Below the pieces are notes generated by a model that saw only the letters and a list, made by a program, of their open reading frames with translations, had not been told where the DNA came from and searched no databases. Positions 1 to 10,579 of a DNA stretch of 64,000 nt are shown here, piece after piece. The stretch is from Chrysaora quinquecirrha (Eukaryota > Cnidaria > Scyphozoa > Semaeostomeae > Pelagiidae), in assembly GCA_014526335.1 (NCBI GenBank), contig JACTAT010000010.1, positions 8,096,376 to 8,160,375 on the forward strand, in the 5' to 3' direction. Positions within the stretch are counted from its first letter, which is position 1; the number at the start of each line of letters is the position of its first letter. The position numbers and the translations under genes were made by a program.

Positions 1-394
1 AATACAAGATTCCCGTTGAAGCAAAAGGATATTTAAGATATTTTCTTTGAGCTAGGGGTTCACGAGAATCCAAGGAGTGAAAGACCCTTCGAACAAACTA
101 GTTGAAAATAAGCTGATTACTGATGTGAACTGTCCCTCGGGCTTTTTCACTCTTCAAAAAGACATACGAGATTGCTGCCAAACAAAATGCAGGAAGAAAG
201 ACCAAGCCAAAGACTAGAGTTTATTATGGTTTGCTTCTACGAAATTAAACAAAAGATAATGTGTGCATGTGTGGAAAGAAAGACGGAGGAAAATGCAATC
301 CAACGTGTCGTGGACAAAAAACTGAAAAGTGTTATTCTGTTATGGAATTGGGAATATAGGAATGTGAGAAGCCGCAAGGAATATATCAGCTCAT

Positions 395-475
395 TTCAGG
401 TGAATTTTAGGTGATTTACTGGTGATTTTAGATGATTTACAGGTGATTTTAGGGGATTGCAGGTGATTTTAACTT
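395..475. repeat. Short tandem repeat, GGTGATTTTA type
   Basis: The motif GGTGATTTTA and variants (GGTGATTTAC, GATGATTTAC) recur about seven times in a row, with a loose 20-bp period. It looks like a small decayed minisatellite. The flanking stretch 1-650 shows no recognisable gene; its short open frames have no family resemblance. Confidence 0.7.
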
Positions 476-649
476 TTATAACATATGAAAATAAACAACA
501 AATCTTATTTGTTGAAGCTTTGAAACACAAACAGCTTTTTGAGCTCTGTTGCAGCAACAACTTTCAAATTTATTCTGAATGTCTCTTAACATGGGTAAAA
601 TCATGCATGGTTACCATCGTGGTGTGGTTCAATGTACCTGCCTTATCCT

Positions 650-1402
650 AATAGGCAAAGAAAGAAACACTAGCTACTACATAGCTTACATTAGTATCCC
701 TATATACCCACAGCCCTAAAATTGCAACACAGGACAGGAGTAGTCCAAGCCGTGACACTGCCTTACATTGCATTATAAATATCTTTTACCTTTGGTTGCC
801 AAAACCTCAATTTGGGTTTTCATGTGACAACTGCCTGCTAAACAGCACATTGCACAACACGGGTAGCCTATCAATATATCTTGTAACAATTTGAAGTGCT
901 TACACTCCATTTTTCGGGGCAATTATTAGGTCTAAGATAATGGTCAGACTTAAGACATCCCTGACAAACAATATACAGGGGCCAAAATCGACACAACAAT
1001 GAGCATCAATATGATTTAGTTTGATATAACAGCTCTACAACTTGCATTCACCGGTGGGCATTGCATCATGACAGCAGTATGAAACAAACTATCCCTCAGC
1101 AATTCCCAACGTTCACGATCAGCTTTCTTAATTTCCGCATTGCTCTTCCTGGTTCTGTGATGCTCATTTATGCGCATGAAACTGTCGTCCTCATTAATAT
1201 CACAATAATCATCTTTATCCAGGTCATTAGGTGTTGCAACACCTGATGTAGATGCCACCAATGGGCCTAGGGCAGCAGCTGAGGTTGACGATGTAGCTGC
1301 CTGGCTTCCAAATCGATCTTTGTTTGAGGCCACACATGACGTCTTCCTTCGTCCATCATCATCAAATTTCACAACCTTCAGTTTTTTTCTAGGAAATGGC
1401 AT
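650..1402 (-). pseudogene. KDZ (Kyakuja-Dileera-Zisupton)-like transposase N-terminus, decayed
   Basis: An open frame of 128 codons (1402 to 1016) starts MPFPRKKLKVVKFDDDGRRK, passes through a Ser/Ala-rich linker and reaches RERWELLRDSLFHTAVMMQC. Past its stop, a second frame around 1010-880 continues with a cysteine cluster (CRFWPLYIVCQGCLKSDHY, then CPEKW). A basic N-terminus, W-x2-LR, then paired cysteines, His and E-x-W resembles the CxC zinc region that precedes the KDZ transposase core. The frame changes and a stop near 985 show it is a relic. No DDE core is seen downstream (below 650). The family call rests on pattern memory only; a host zinc-binding protein relic is the alternative. 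Confidence 0.4.
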
Positions 1403-1619
1403 ACTTCATATTTGATAAGATGTTGAGGGGTCTCGCTTTACAGTACTCTTTACCCCATCAGGCATTACAGTGTTCCTGCAAATGGTCTCTGTTGTTTGAA
1501 TATACTACAATAACTGATGAACTATTCCCTAATACATGTTACATATTAATAACACAGACCAACATTTCATGTACTATTCTTTATATGTATGTATCAATAA
1601 TTGATGAGATATTCCACTA

Positions 1620-1745
1620 GAATCGGGTGCTTATATCCCTTGCCATTTCGAAGCTCACGCCAAAGATTAAATGTATCTTGCCTCAGAGCAATCTTTACAA
1701 ACTTCACTCTTTCTGATTGATGTAGAGGTCTTCCTCTCCATCAAA
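1620..1745 (-). pseudogene. Unidentified coding-like fragment
   Basis: Read on the minus strand, one frame gives RVKFVKIALRQDTFNLW followed by a Gly/Lys-rich stretch with no stop for about 40 codons. The amphipathic pattern (V-x-F-V-K-I-x-L-R-x-D-T-F-x-L-W) looks like protein rather than random translation, but I cannot name the family. It may belong with the neighbouring transposase relics. Confidence 0.25.
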
Positions 1746-2179
1746 TTTATACCAGTCAACAGATGTTGATATTAGCAAAGAAATGGCCTTTAATCTCTTG
1801 GAGCACATGCTAACTCTGTATCTCAGTGTCAGAACTTTCTCCTATGCCAAAGATGTAAAACAAAGGCACAAACAATCTAACAAAAAAGTAAAAGAATACC
1901 GAAAGAAATAAAAAAATCAACTGCAACTTTAGATATGAGACACTAGAAGTTAATGTAACTTGCTCAGTTCACAATCATCATAATTTAATGGGTGACCCAA
2001 AATGCTGTTACCCTGTTTGCTTGGCTTGAATAAAAAATTGTCAACTACTTTGCTTGTAGCAGCTGATCAAAATTTTCAACATCATTGCATGTCACCTGTT
2101 ATACCAAAGACTATGTGAACTATATTTGAACCTTTTGAAACATTTAAAAGCTGGAATGTTTTTCTTTTTTTGCCTTTCA

Positions 2180-2720
2180 AGAAGGCACAGGTGTATCATC
2201 GGTTATATGAAGATCCGATATCTGCCCAAACTTTACACCACCAACATTCCCAGCAATAGGAGTAACAGCAAGCTGGTTTCTAATTGAATTGTCGTTATAG
2301 CCAAAATTCCTCACTGTGTGGCTGTCTTTTCATCTACCAAGGGTCCTTTGCTGGCCAAAGTAATTCTCCAATGAATCTTGATTAAAACCCTCAGAAAGCA
2401 TATAATCAACGCCTTGGCTCAGGTAGCGTGTGCAATTGACAAGTGACAATCATGTGATTTGCGACCTTTCGCATGTTTGCAAAGACACAAACATGCTTCT
2501 CCGAAGTTTCTCCGTATAATCCCCAGGACAGTTCTCAATTGACGTTTTCCAAGGACTAAAATAACCAAGAAAAGTTTTTATTAGCTAGTCAAATCTTGAA
2601 TCATCTGCTGATGTATATGGTTTGAGGAATTGCTTCAGCTTCCTTCTGTGCTCTGTTGTGTTGCGCACATTTAGACAGTCAAAAAATTTGTCCATCGACA
2701 GATGTTCTATTACTAATGTG
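2180..2720 (-). pseudogene. P-element / THAP9-like transposase, C-terminal relic
   Basis: Minus-strand translation from about 2715 down gives [20 protein letters not shown], then [18 protein letters not shown] with a stop near the end, then FLGYFSPWKTSIENCPGDY, and further on FNQDSLENYFGQQR, TVRNFGYNDNSIRNQ and VGGVKFGQISDLHI. The order FD-x-LN / K-PY-x3-DD-RF / FLGYF-x2-W / SQD-x-LENYFG-x-R is the hallmark of the C-terminal half of P-element-type (THAP9-like) transposases. In-frame stops occur (for example in R-x-KDSH near 2325), so it is dead. The RNase H-like core expected further upstream (2720-3700) is not clearly visible. Confidence 0.55.
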
Positions 2721-3800
2721 TTATTTATTGTGCTGACAATTGTGGTTCACCTGCTAGGACTCCAAGTACTGCCAACCCAGTGTCATAAGTTCTGAATTAA
2801 GTTTATTAGAGGAAGCCATAGATTCATAATCTATTTGCACCCTTGGCACAATTGAGGATTAAAGCACAAGTCTCATCACTTCCCTTAGCAATGTGCTGGC
2901 ATTCAGCCCAGAGCAGTTCAGAAGTGGGGTGGCATTTTCAATTAATTGTTGTAAACCAAACCTCAATGTTATTAAAATTGTAAATGTGATGATACCCCCT
3001 GGTAATAGTGCCATCATTATCATTGGTCTCTGACAAAAAAAAATGCAGTGTTTCAGCAAGGATTTCCCCTATATTTGGGTTTATCCCGGTCCTTTAAATA
3101 TCACTAGGTATACTTAATGTTTTACTTTCTCTTACAGGTTACCCATTCCCTGTCACTTTTCCCACCCACCAGCCACAACAGTAAGACATAGCTGCTTCTT
3201 ACTCCTATCAAAACCAATGCAGACAGCTACATTAATGTGTTATTCATTCTGATTGGGGTACTAGTCAATTGAGATTTTCCTATTATTTGCATTGTATTCG
3301 ACTCCATAGGCAAAGTTTCACCATTTCTCTTCGCAGAGCCATGATCTCTCACACAGGTGATGAATTTCCCCTTCACCACCATTAGCAAGCTGACCAACCC
3401 AATTCGTATTCTCAAATGCAGGGTAGAAGAAAATAATTCTGCAACGTCACGTCTCAAAAGCAGGAATGCTGGAGCCATTGTGTCAGTCTAAATGAAGATC
3501 ATAAAGAATAGTATATGGAGTAAGCTATTCTGGTATCTACTGTATTTAACAGTAAAGTGGTGCCCTGTTCTTGAGCCACAATTGTTTCCCCGTCCCAAAT
3601 GAGCCGTTATTACCCCCAATGTAATTTTGAGCCTTCCCTTCCAACCCTCCATTATGTTTGGCTGGTTTAACCAATCTCCTCGACAGGATAACAATTTTTT
3701 CTATTTCCTTAGGTTGGATATAAAAGTGACAATGTGAAAGAATGTGAGACACCAGGATTTATGATGAAACTTCATGGGAACAGGAAAAAAGACAACAAAT
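2721..3800 (-). other. Probable transposon remnant, no assignable gene
   Basis: Minus-strand frames contain protein-like stretches, such as FYPAFENTNWVGQLANGGEG near 3440-3380 and KPAKHNGGLEGKAQNYIGG near 3680-3620. They are short, in different frames, and match no family I recognise. They may be the missing N-terminal half of the P-like transposase or another dead element. Confidence 0.25.
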
Positions 3801-3815
3801 GACTGAATCGATAAA

Positions 3816-5053
3816 CGTTAAACAAAAACTGCAAAAAAAAGCAATAAGAATAAAAATGAAACTGAAATGTTGGGAAATAAAATAAAACAAACTGGAATTG
3901 AAAGGAAACTGAAATGATGGGAAATAAAATGAAAATGAAAAATTAAGTCATAGCTTATCCGGCCCCTTTTACACTTCAACCAGAATAAGGTGCAATTTGA
4001 GGGCCACCGTTATGATCAATGAAATAAAATTGAAATTAAAAGTGAATGAACTGACACATATCAAGAAAAATTGAAATATCAAAAAATGAAACAAAAGGTT
4101 GGGTTTAAACGCAATCGTCAATGAAGCCACATGACAATAATGTCCAAGCACAGTTGGAATCATTCCATCCTGCCATATTATGTCTCATTGTCAAGGCTTT
4201 GAAACAGTTATGTGAAGTAGATGGTGTCAAGGCTTTTCTGTCCCTGAAAGTAGAACCAGATGAGTGAAGCTGTTACCAAACCTTGTATGAAGCCCAAGGC
4301 TGACCCGTTCCTTTATGGACATCAAACATGTTTATCTCCATATGGTACATCCATCTGCCCCTTGCAGGCCTTGCTGTTGCTATTGCATGTGGTAGCTATA
4401 CTTGGGCGAGACTTTGGCGGTTATGGCCACCATTTGGGTGGCAATTATGTAGTTTTATGTCTGATACAGATTCCATTAACAGTTGAAACGGAGAGATATA
4501 TATTTGTTTAAAGATATTTACAGAATTAGTAGTTAAGCCTACCCCTATCACACTGTGACGAAAAGAGTCCCAACGTTAGGTCCAACGGTATGTGTAGTTA
4601 AGCCAACCCCTATCACACTGTGACGAAAAGAGTCATAGCGTTAGAAACACCAGCATTGTTATTTGACTGGTAATAGTTAATGGTAGCTTTATGTTGTAAA
4701 TCATGATACGACCCCAAGTACTGCCACATGCGTTGTCTTATTTGTCGTTTGCTGTTCTAGGTCCTTAAGTGCGTCGCACTGGTTAATCAACAGTTTCGGA
4801 CGGAAACTGTGGTTAACAACAGGAGCGCTCTATGTTCTCTGTTGCCTCTTTGTGCCGTACCTGTGTTTGCGACTAGCCTTCAGACGTGGTTTTAAGATTT
4901 TAGTGCCTTCTGGTTCATCGCTATTTCGGTCTTTCCACCTCCTCCCCTCCCTTAGGGTCGTATCATTCCTATACCTGTTCCCTGTCGTTTATGGCCACCA
5001 TTCGGATGGCAATCAGGTAGTTTATGTCGGATACAGATTCCATTAACAGTTTG
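3816..5053. repeat. 1.24-kb direct repeat, copy 1
   Basis: This block (from TTAAACAAAAACTGC to GATTCCATTAACAGTT) is repeated almost base for base at 6264-7511, in the same orientation. In order it contains an A-rich GAAAC/GGGAAATAAA stretch, a segment around GGCCACCATTTGGGTGGC, two units of the 62-bp CACTGTGACG repeat, and a TGATACGACC...GGTCGTATCA module (4704-4965). The short frames in it are equal in both copies but have no recognised family, so I do not call a gene. Confidence 0.85.
4704..4965. repeat. LTR-like module with TGATACGACC...GGTCGTATCA ends, copy 1
   Basis: The 262-bp segment begins TGATACGACCCC and ends GGGTCGTATCA, so its first and last 11 bases are perfect inverted complements with TG...CA ends. 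Matching modules occur at 7150-7424 and 62270-62577. The one at 62270 sits at the 3' end of a Ngaro-like retrotransposon, so the module is probably a terminal repeat of that kind of element. Confidence 0.55.
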
Positions 5054-6262
5054 ACGTATAGACCTATACCTTTAGCTGCCTGTTCCAGACTATGGAGAAG
5101 AAGTTCAGATTTCGAGATGTCATCCGAGAGTAATGCCAGGTCGTCGGCGTAATCAGCATCTAGGATTTTTACTGCAGGATGTCGTTTACTTCTTGCTGGT
5201 GTTAGTGTGAGTCCATTTTCTTGTATGGTGTCTATTGAAGTGCGAAGAACATAGTCCAAGCAGATGATGAAGATATATGGTGCAAGAGTGTCTCCTTGCA
5301 GAACTCCAGCCAAAATTTCGAAAAATTCAGTATCCCCATCTGGGGATCTTACCATAGCATGAGTATCTTTATATAGCATTATAATAGCATTCACTGTTTC
5401 CTGTGGTAAGCCGTACGCAAGCAAGATCTTTTCCATTTTCCCTCTATGTATTGAGTCGAAAGCTTTTGAGAAGTCGACAAATAGAAGGACAGCTTTGAGA
5501 TTTCTAGCTTTCACTCCTTCAAGAAGTCGACGTATAGTCAGGATTTGCGATGCCGTAGATCTATTCCTGCGAAAGCCGTTTTGGTTCTTTCTAAGTATCT
5601 TCTCAATCTCAGGTCTAATGCGGTTTAGGAGCATTGTGTTATAGACTTTGGCAGCTATCGCAGTTAAAGTTATTCCTCTATAGTTCTTTGTCAATCCAAG
5701 ATCTCCTTTCTTAGGGAAAGGAAGAATGCACCCTTTCGTCCATTTTTCGATTTTTTTCTGATTGTACACGTCGTTACAAAGCTTTAGGAGAATGTCATCA
5801 AATTGTCTAGTTTTCCAAACTTCAGGCGGTATTTCATCTAGACCAGCAGCTTTTCTGTTTTGGAGAGATTTAAGCACTGTATCTAGTTCTTCGGCTGTAA
5901 AGTTTCCAAGCTTAATATTGGGTTGATGCTCCACAATTTGATGTATTGGGATATCTATGATCTCCGGTGGTTTCCCCAAGAGATTTTTAAAATGATCCCT
6001 CCACATTTGAAGTCTTTCTTTCTCGCTGGTTGCTTTTAGTTTGGATTTTGTAGCGCTTTTTCTACCGCTGATTTCATTAACAATTTGCCATGCTTTTGCT
6101 GACTGTCTACTTTCAGTTGAGGTCTTTATTTTGTCAATTTATAAAGATAAAGTCTAGCTGAGCTTTGGTTCCGTTGGGTCGTGTGTGTGTCCATAGTTTC
6201 CCTTTTCTCTTTTCAAACTTGGTAGTTAGACAGATCAGACCATTTTCTTTGATGAATTCGTC
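5054..6262 (-). pseudogene. LINE fragment: endonuclease end plus reverse transcriptase
   Basis: A long frame (6006 to about 5057) holds a non-LTR reverse transcriptase: the fingers motif NRKAAGLDEIPPEVW, then NYRGITLTAIAAKVYN, the NQNGFRRNRSTASQI block, motif A LLFVDFSKAFDSIHR, motif B GVLQGDTLAPYIF and the catalytic YADDLALL. Upstream, 6262-6137 encodes the tail of an apurinic-type endonuclease (KLWTHTRPNGTKAQLDFIF), and 6130-6000 the linker. The endonuclease-to-RT distance is shorter than usual, so there is an internal deletion. The frame is cut off soon after YADD and runs into flanking repeat, so the thumb and C-terminus are missing. Both ends abut the 1.24-kb repeats exactly. RTE-like by general look, not proven. 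Confidence 0.85.
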
Positions 6263-6263
6263 T

Positions 6264-7511
6264 ATTAAACAAAAACTGCAAAAAAAAGCAATAAGAATAA
6301 AAATGAAACTGAAATGTTGGGAAATAAAATAAAACAAACTGGAATTGAAAGGAAACTGAAATGATGGGAAATAAAATGAAAATGAAAAATTAAGTCATAG
6401 CTTATCCGGCCCCTTTTACACTTCAACCAGAATAAGTTGCAATTTGAGGGCCACCGTTATGATCAATGAAATAAAATTGAAATTAAAAGTGAATGAACTG
6501 ACACATATCAAGAAAAATTGAAATATCAAAAAATGAAACAAAAGGTTGGGTTTAAACGCAATCGTCAATGAAGCCACATGACAATAATGTCCAAGCACAG
6601 TTGGAATCATTCCATCCTGCCATATTATGTCTCATTGTCAAGGCTTTGAAACAGTTATGTGAAGTAGATGGTGTCAAGGCTTTTCTGTCCCTGAAAGTAG
6701 AACCAGATGAGTGAAGCTGTTACCAAACCTTGTATGAAGCCCAAGGCTGACCCGTTCCTTTATGGACATCAAACATGTTTATCTCCATATGGTACATCCA
6801 TCTGCCCCTTGCAGGCCTTGCTGTTGCTATTGCATTTGGTAGCTATACTTGGGGAGACTTTGGCGGTTATGGCCACCATTTGGGTGGCAATTATGTAGTT
6901 TTATGTCTGATACAGATTCCATTAACAGTTGAAACGGAGAGATATATATTTGTTTAAAGATATTTACAGAATTAGTAGTTAAGCCTACCCCTATCACACT
7001 GTGACGAAAAGAGTCCCAACGTTAGGTCCAACGGTATGTGTAGTTAAGCCAACCCCTATCACACTGTGACGAAAAGAGTCGCAACGTTAGAAACACCAGC
7101 ATTGCTATTTGACTGGTAATAGTTAATGGTAGCTTTATGTTGTAAATCATGATACGACCCCAAGTACTGCCACATGCGTTGTCTTATTTGTCGTTTGCTG
7201 TTCTAGGTCCTTAAGTGCGTGTCGCACTGGCTTAATCCAACAGTTTCGGACGGAAACTGTGGTTAACGCAGCAGGAGCGCTCTATGTTCTCTGTTGCCTC
7301 TTTGTGCCGTACCTCGTGTTTGCGACTAGCCTTCAGACGTGGTTTTAAGATTTTTAGTGCCTTCTGGTTCATCGTTATTTCGGTCTTTCCCACCCTCCCT
7401 CCCCTCTCCCTTAGGGTCGTATCATTCCTATACCTGTTCCCTGTCGTTTATGGCCACCATTCGGGTGGCAATCAGGTAGTTTATGTCGGATACAGATTCC
7501 ATTAACAGTTG
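6264..7511. repeat. 1.24-kb direct repeat, copy 2
   Basis: Near-identical to 3816-5053, with scattered single-base and small indel differences (for example GTGTCGCACTGGCTTAATCC against GTCGCACTGGTTAATC). It runs on into the longer 62-bp tandem array starting near 7550. The pair brackets the LINE fragment. Confidence 0.85.
7150..7424. repeat. LTR-like module with TGATACGACC...GGTCGTATCA ends, copy 2
   Basis: It has the same 11-bp inverted ends as 4704-4965 and is 275 bp long. It is flanked on both sides by versions of one sequence: GGCCACCATTTGGGTGGCAA at 6872 and GGCCACCATTCGGGTGGCAA at 7452, each followed by the ATACAGATTCCATTAACAGT block and 62-bp units. The B-A-B layout recalls the split direct repeats of Ngaro/PAT-type retrotransposons; that reading is inference. 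Confidence 0.5.
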
Positions 7512-7529
7512 CAATGTAGATATATATTG

Positions 7530-8345
7530 GTTTCAAGATATTTACAGAATTAGTAGTTAAGCCAATCCCTATCTCCCTGTGTCGAAAATAGTCGCAACGT
7601 TAGGTCCATTGGCATGCGTAGTTAAACCGACCCTATCACACTGTGACGAAAGGAGTTGAAACGTTAGGTCCACCGGTATGCATAGTTAAGCCGACCCTAT
7701 CACACTGTGACGAAAAGAGTCGCAACGTTAGGGCCACCGGTATGCGTAGTTAAGCCGACCCTATCACACTGTGACGAAAAGAGTTGCAAAGGTAGGGCCC
7801 CCGGTATGCGTAGTTAAGCCGGCCCTATTACAATGTGACGAAAAGAGTCGCAACATTAGGTCCACCGGTATGCGTAGTTAAGCCGACCCCTATCACACTG
7901 TGACGAAAAGAGTTGGAACGTTAGGGCCACCGGCATGCGTAGTTAAGCCGACCCTATCAAACTGTGACGAAAAGAGTCGCAACGTTAGGGTCACCGGTAT
8001 GCGTAGTTAAGCCGACTCCTAACACACTGCAATGAGGTGTTGCACTGTTAGGGGCCACCGGCACTTAAAAAGAATTCAACATGAGATTCAACTGAAAGAA
8101 TTTAAAATGTAATACATTAATGAAATGAAATGAAATTTGTACTTAAGCCGACCCCTATCACACTGTGACGAAAAGAGTTGCAACGTTAGGGCCACCGGTA
8201 TGCGGCGGCAATTATGTAGTTTTATGTCTGATACAGATTCCATTCACAGTTGAAACAGAGAGATATATATTCGTTTAAAGACACTTACAGAATTAGTAGT
8301 TAAGCCGACCCCTATCACACTGTGACGAAAGAGTAGCAATGTTAG
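7530..8345. repeat. 62-bp tandem array
   Basis: About eight consecutive units of roughly 60-63 bp run from about 7550 to 8060, with a detached unit at 8143-8200 and a partial one at 8295-8345. Each carries AGCCGACCCTATCACACTG, then TGACGAAAAGAGTCGCAACG and a TTAGGGCCACCGGTATGCG segment. Two units lie in each 1.24-kb repeat (4531-4640, 6976-7085). CACTGTGACG and GGCCACCGG give each unit small hairpin potential. Confidence 0.85.
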
Positions 8346-8480
8346 AAACACCAGCATTGTTATTTGACTTGTTAATGGTAGCTTTATGTTGTAAATCAAG
8401 ATACAACCCCAAGTACTGCCACATGTGTTGTCTTATTTGTCGTTTGCTGTTCTAGGTCCTTAAGTGTGTGCCGCACTGGG
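8205..8480. repeat. Partial third copy of the 1.24-kb repeat
   Basis: The order GGCAATTATGTAGTTTTATG, GATACAGATTCCATTCACAG, a 62-bp unit, then AAGTACTGCCACATGTGTTG reproduces the middle of the 1.24-kb repeat and stops inside the LTR-like module. At its start the module reads AAGATACAACCCC instead of TGATACGACCCC, so this copy is older or more decayed. Confidence 0.6.
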
Positions 8481-9400
8481 TTAAAAAATGATTTATACTG
8501 ATTTCTTGTTGCTTTATCGATGTATTTCAAATAAAGAATTTGTGGAAATATATGAATTTTTGAAACCTTACCTTTCAGTGTGGGGATTGAGCCAGGTACA
8601 AGAGACTTCCTTGATCGATCTAAACAGTAAACCATAAGAGTTCATTGTGGAGCATTCTAACAAAGTTCTTAATATTAAAACAACTTTTTCTTAACATTCT
8701 TAAAATCAATAAAACATATTTCTCACTAATTGCAAATTATGATTTGATCTGGTGAGAAATGCAGCTGACATATTCCAATGGATTTGTTTTCTATTTGCCT
8801 TCGAAGGCTAGCATCTATAACAAGATCTCTGGTTGCTGCAGCGACGAATTTTGCACGCCATATGATATGTCATGAGATGTTGAATGCATTCTAGAGAGCT
8901 TTGATTAGCACTTCCAGCATATGTTGCACAGAATCTAATTGAAATCCATAACAGATAGTAAAGCGTGCATGAAATGACTGCTGGGTACCAAAATACCCAA
9001 TGCTGAATTCAAGCCTGGATGCCCCAGGCCTAACCTGTAATTGAAAGATAAAATGCAAAACATGCAAGGATCAATGAATGATGATATTTGGCGTAACTTA
9101 TTGTAGAACTGAATGAGAATGAAAGGCAGAATCTTGTTTTAAGAATATTTTGTTACCAGTTGTTATGCATTCTTCAGTAAAATTATAAGAGCAGCTGAAA
9201 GCTCTCTCTGAATTTAATGTTTCATCTGCTCTGCTGATGATGTGCAAAAGTTTAACCCTCCAATCTTTAATTAAGTCACTCTTTGCACTGCTATTGCTCG
9301 TCTGCTCAAGAAACTCAAATGTGGAATTTGGCTGACACAATATCATACACAATATCTGATACAATATCATACACAACTTTTCTGTGATGAAACAAGTGGG
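8481..9400. other. Gene-free stretch
   Basis: AT-rich sequence with only short frames on either strand. I see no protein family, tandem repeat or inverted terminus in it. Confidence 0.4.
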
Positions 9401-9419
9401 ATTACACAAGACATCAACA

Positions 9420-10370
9420 TTCTTGTTAGATCAGACAAGTTGAATGTCAACAGTGAAGATGAGAGTATCAGTATAAATGACAAAATTTTCCATGGTTTAG
9501 TATTAGCTGAACTATTTCCTATATGATAAGTAAAAGTCAAGATTGCAAAGAAAGCAGGGTGACTGTTTTCAAACTCGCTGACCTTTTCAAGATCTATTCA
9601 ACTAGTCTTAGGCCACTTGGTCTGGAAAACATCAAAATTCATTCTACGGACTTAAAAAGGAGAATCCTTGCCCAAAGCCCAGATCTAGAAGCACAAAAAG
9701 ATGAGAGAGATGTTTTGGTGGCATTTGATAAGGACATTGCTTGCGCTTTACAGCAAACAACCAAAAGTTCGAGCTCTGATTATGATGCAATGATTTTATC
9801 AATAACAAGCAGAGATAATATGCAGAGAGACATTAAAAATCATAAACTTACAGGATTTGATGGAACCTTTGGGAAAAAATGCCAGCAAAATTCTTTAGCT
9901 TCTACACTGTTAACAACAATGTCCATGATTATCAATGATTCAAGCTGTTCTATACTGCATGTGATGCTCAGTCAGCTCTCAGTTTTTTACAGCTGTTATA
10001 GTTTAATTTAAATGGAATTATCATAGTTCCAAGGCAAAGAGTATGTATCATACACGTGATAAGGAACCTTCACTATATGTTGGCCTGATGTTGTATGCAA
10101 AAACATGAAAAAGAGCTGTGATTGATAAGTTGTATAACTTAGGACAATCAATATCATATGATAGAGTCCTCTCTATATCTACAGATGTAGGTAATGCTGT
10201 TTCTGCGCTTTTTGAGGAAGAAAGTTTGTGTGTCCACTTAACCTTTGCAAAGATTACTTCACAATGGCTGTCTGTGGTGGATAACCTTGACCACAATCCC
10301 AGCTCTACAACTGTCACAGATTCATTTCATGGGGCTGGAATTTCTTTGATTCAACACGCTGGTAATTCAT
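9420..10370 (+). pseudogene. Relic of an unidentified transposon-associated protein
   Basis: Two main frames read as one protein. 9523-10011 contains FKLADLFKIYSTSLRPLGLE, then IHSTDLKRRILAQSPDLEAQ, then RDVLVAFDKDIACAL. 10030-10370 contains DKLYNLGQSISYDRVLSIST, then VGNAVSALFEEE, and finally VVDNLDHNPSSTT with TDSFHGAGISL. This order (LADLY..., LAxxPDLxA, LGxSISYDRV, D-N-x-DHNPSS, SFHGTGISL) is one I associate with a large multicopy uncharacterised family in cnidarians and other invertebrates; no biochemical role is known to me. The frame breaks near 10011-10030, and the gene is truncated at about 10371 where a Penelope-like fragment begins. Confidence 0.45.
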
Positions 10371-10578
10371 CTAGGTTGGTTTCCTATATATACCATTGAG
10401 AAATCCAGTAAGAGTGTTTTCAACAAAAACGTTGAGAAACGGCAAAGAGTTGTTTTGCTCCTTTTCGAAAGTAAATTTTAGAGATGGATGCAAGGCGTTA
10501 AGTTTTTGGAGGAAAACGTTACAATCGGACTCTTTTTTGAAAATGGCAAAAGTTTCATCAACATACGGAAATAAACTG
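10371..10578 (-). pseudogene. Penelope-like reverse transcriptase fragment
   Basis: Minus-strand translation gives LFPYVDETFAIFKKES (the Y-V-D-D-T-F catalytic block, here with E for the second D), then LNALHPSLKFTFEKEQNN, LPFLNVFVENT and IYRKPT. This is motif C and the following HP-x-IKFT-x-E / LPFLDV / VYRKPT series of Penelope-like elements. At about 10578 it meets, head to head, the C-terminal tail of a Penelope-like element on the other strand. Confidence 0.75.
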
Positions 10579-10579
10579 G

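Noticed and set aside
4260..4511. A possible small gene repeated at 6707-6957 (KPCMKPKADPFLYGHQTCLS...)
   Set aside because: The frame is shared only because the DNA is duplicated. The two copies differ by a frame-breaking change, and no family is recognised.
7530..8345. CRISPR-like array
   Set aside because: The 62-bp units are repeated over their whole length without unique spacers, and this is eukaryotic DNA.
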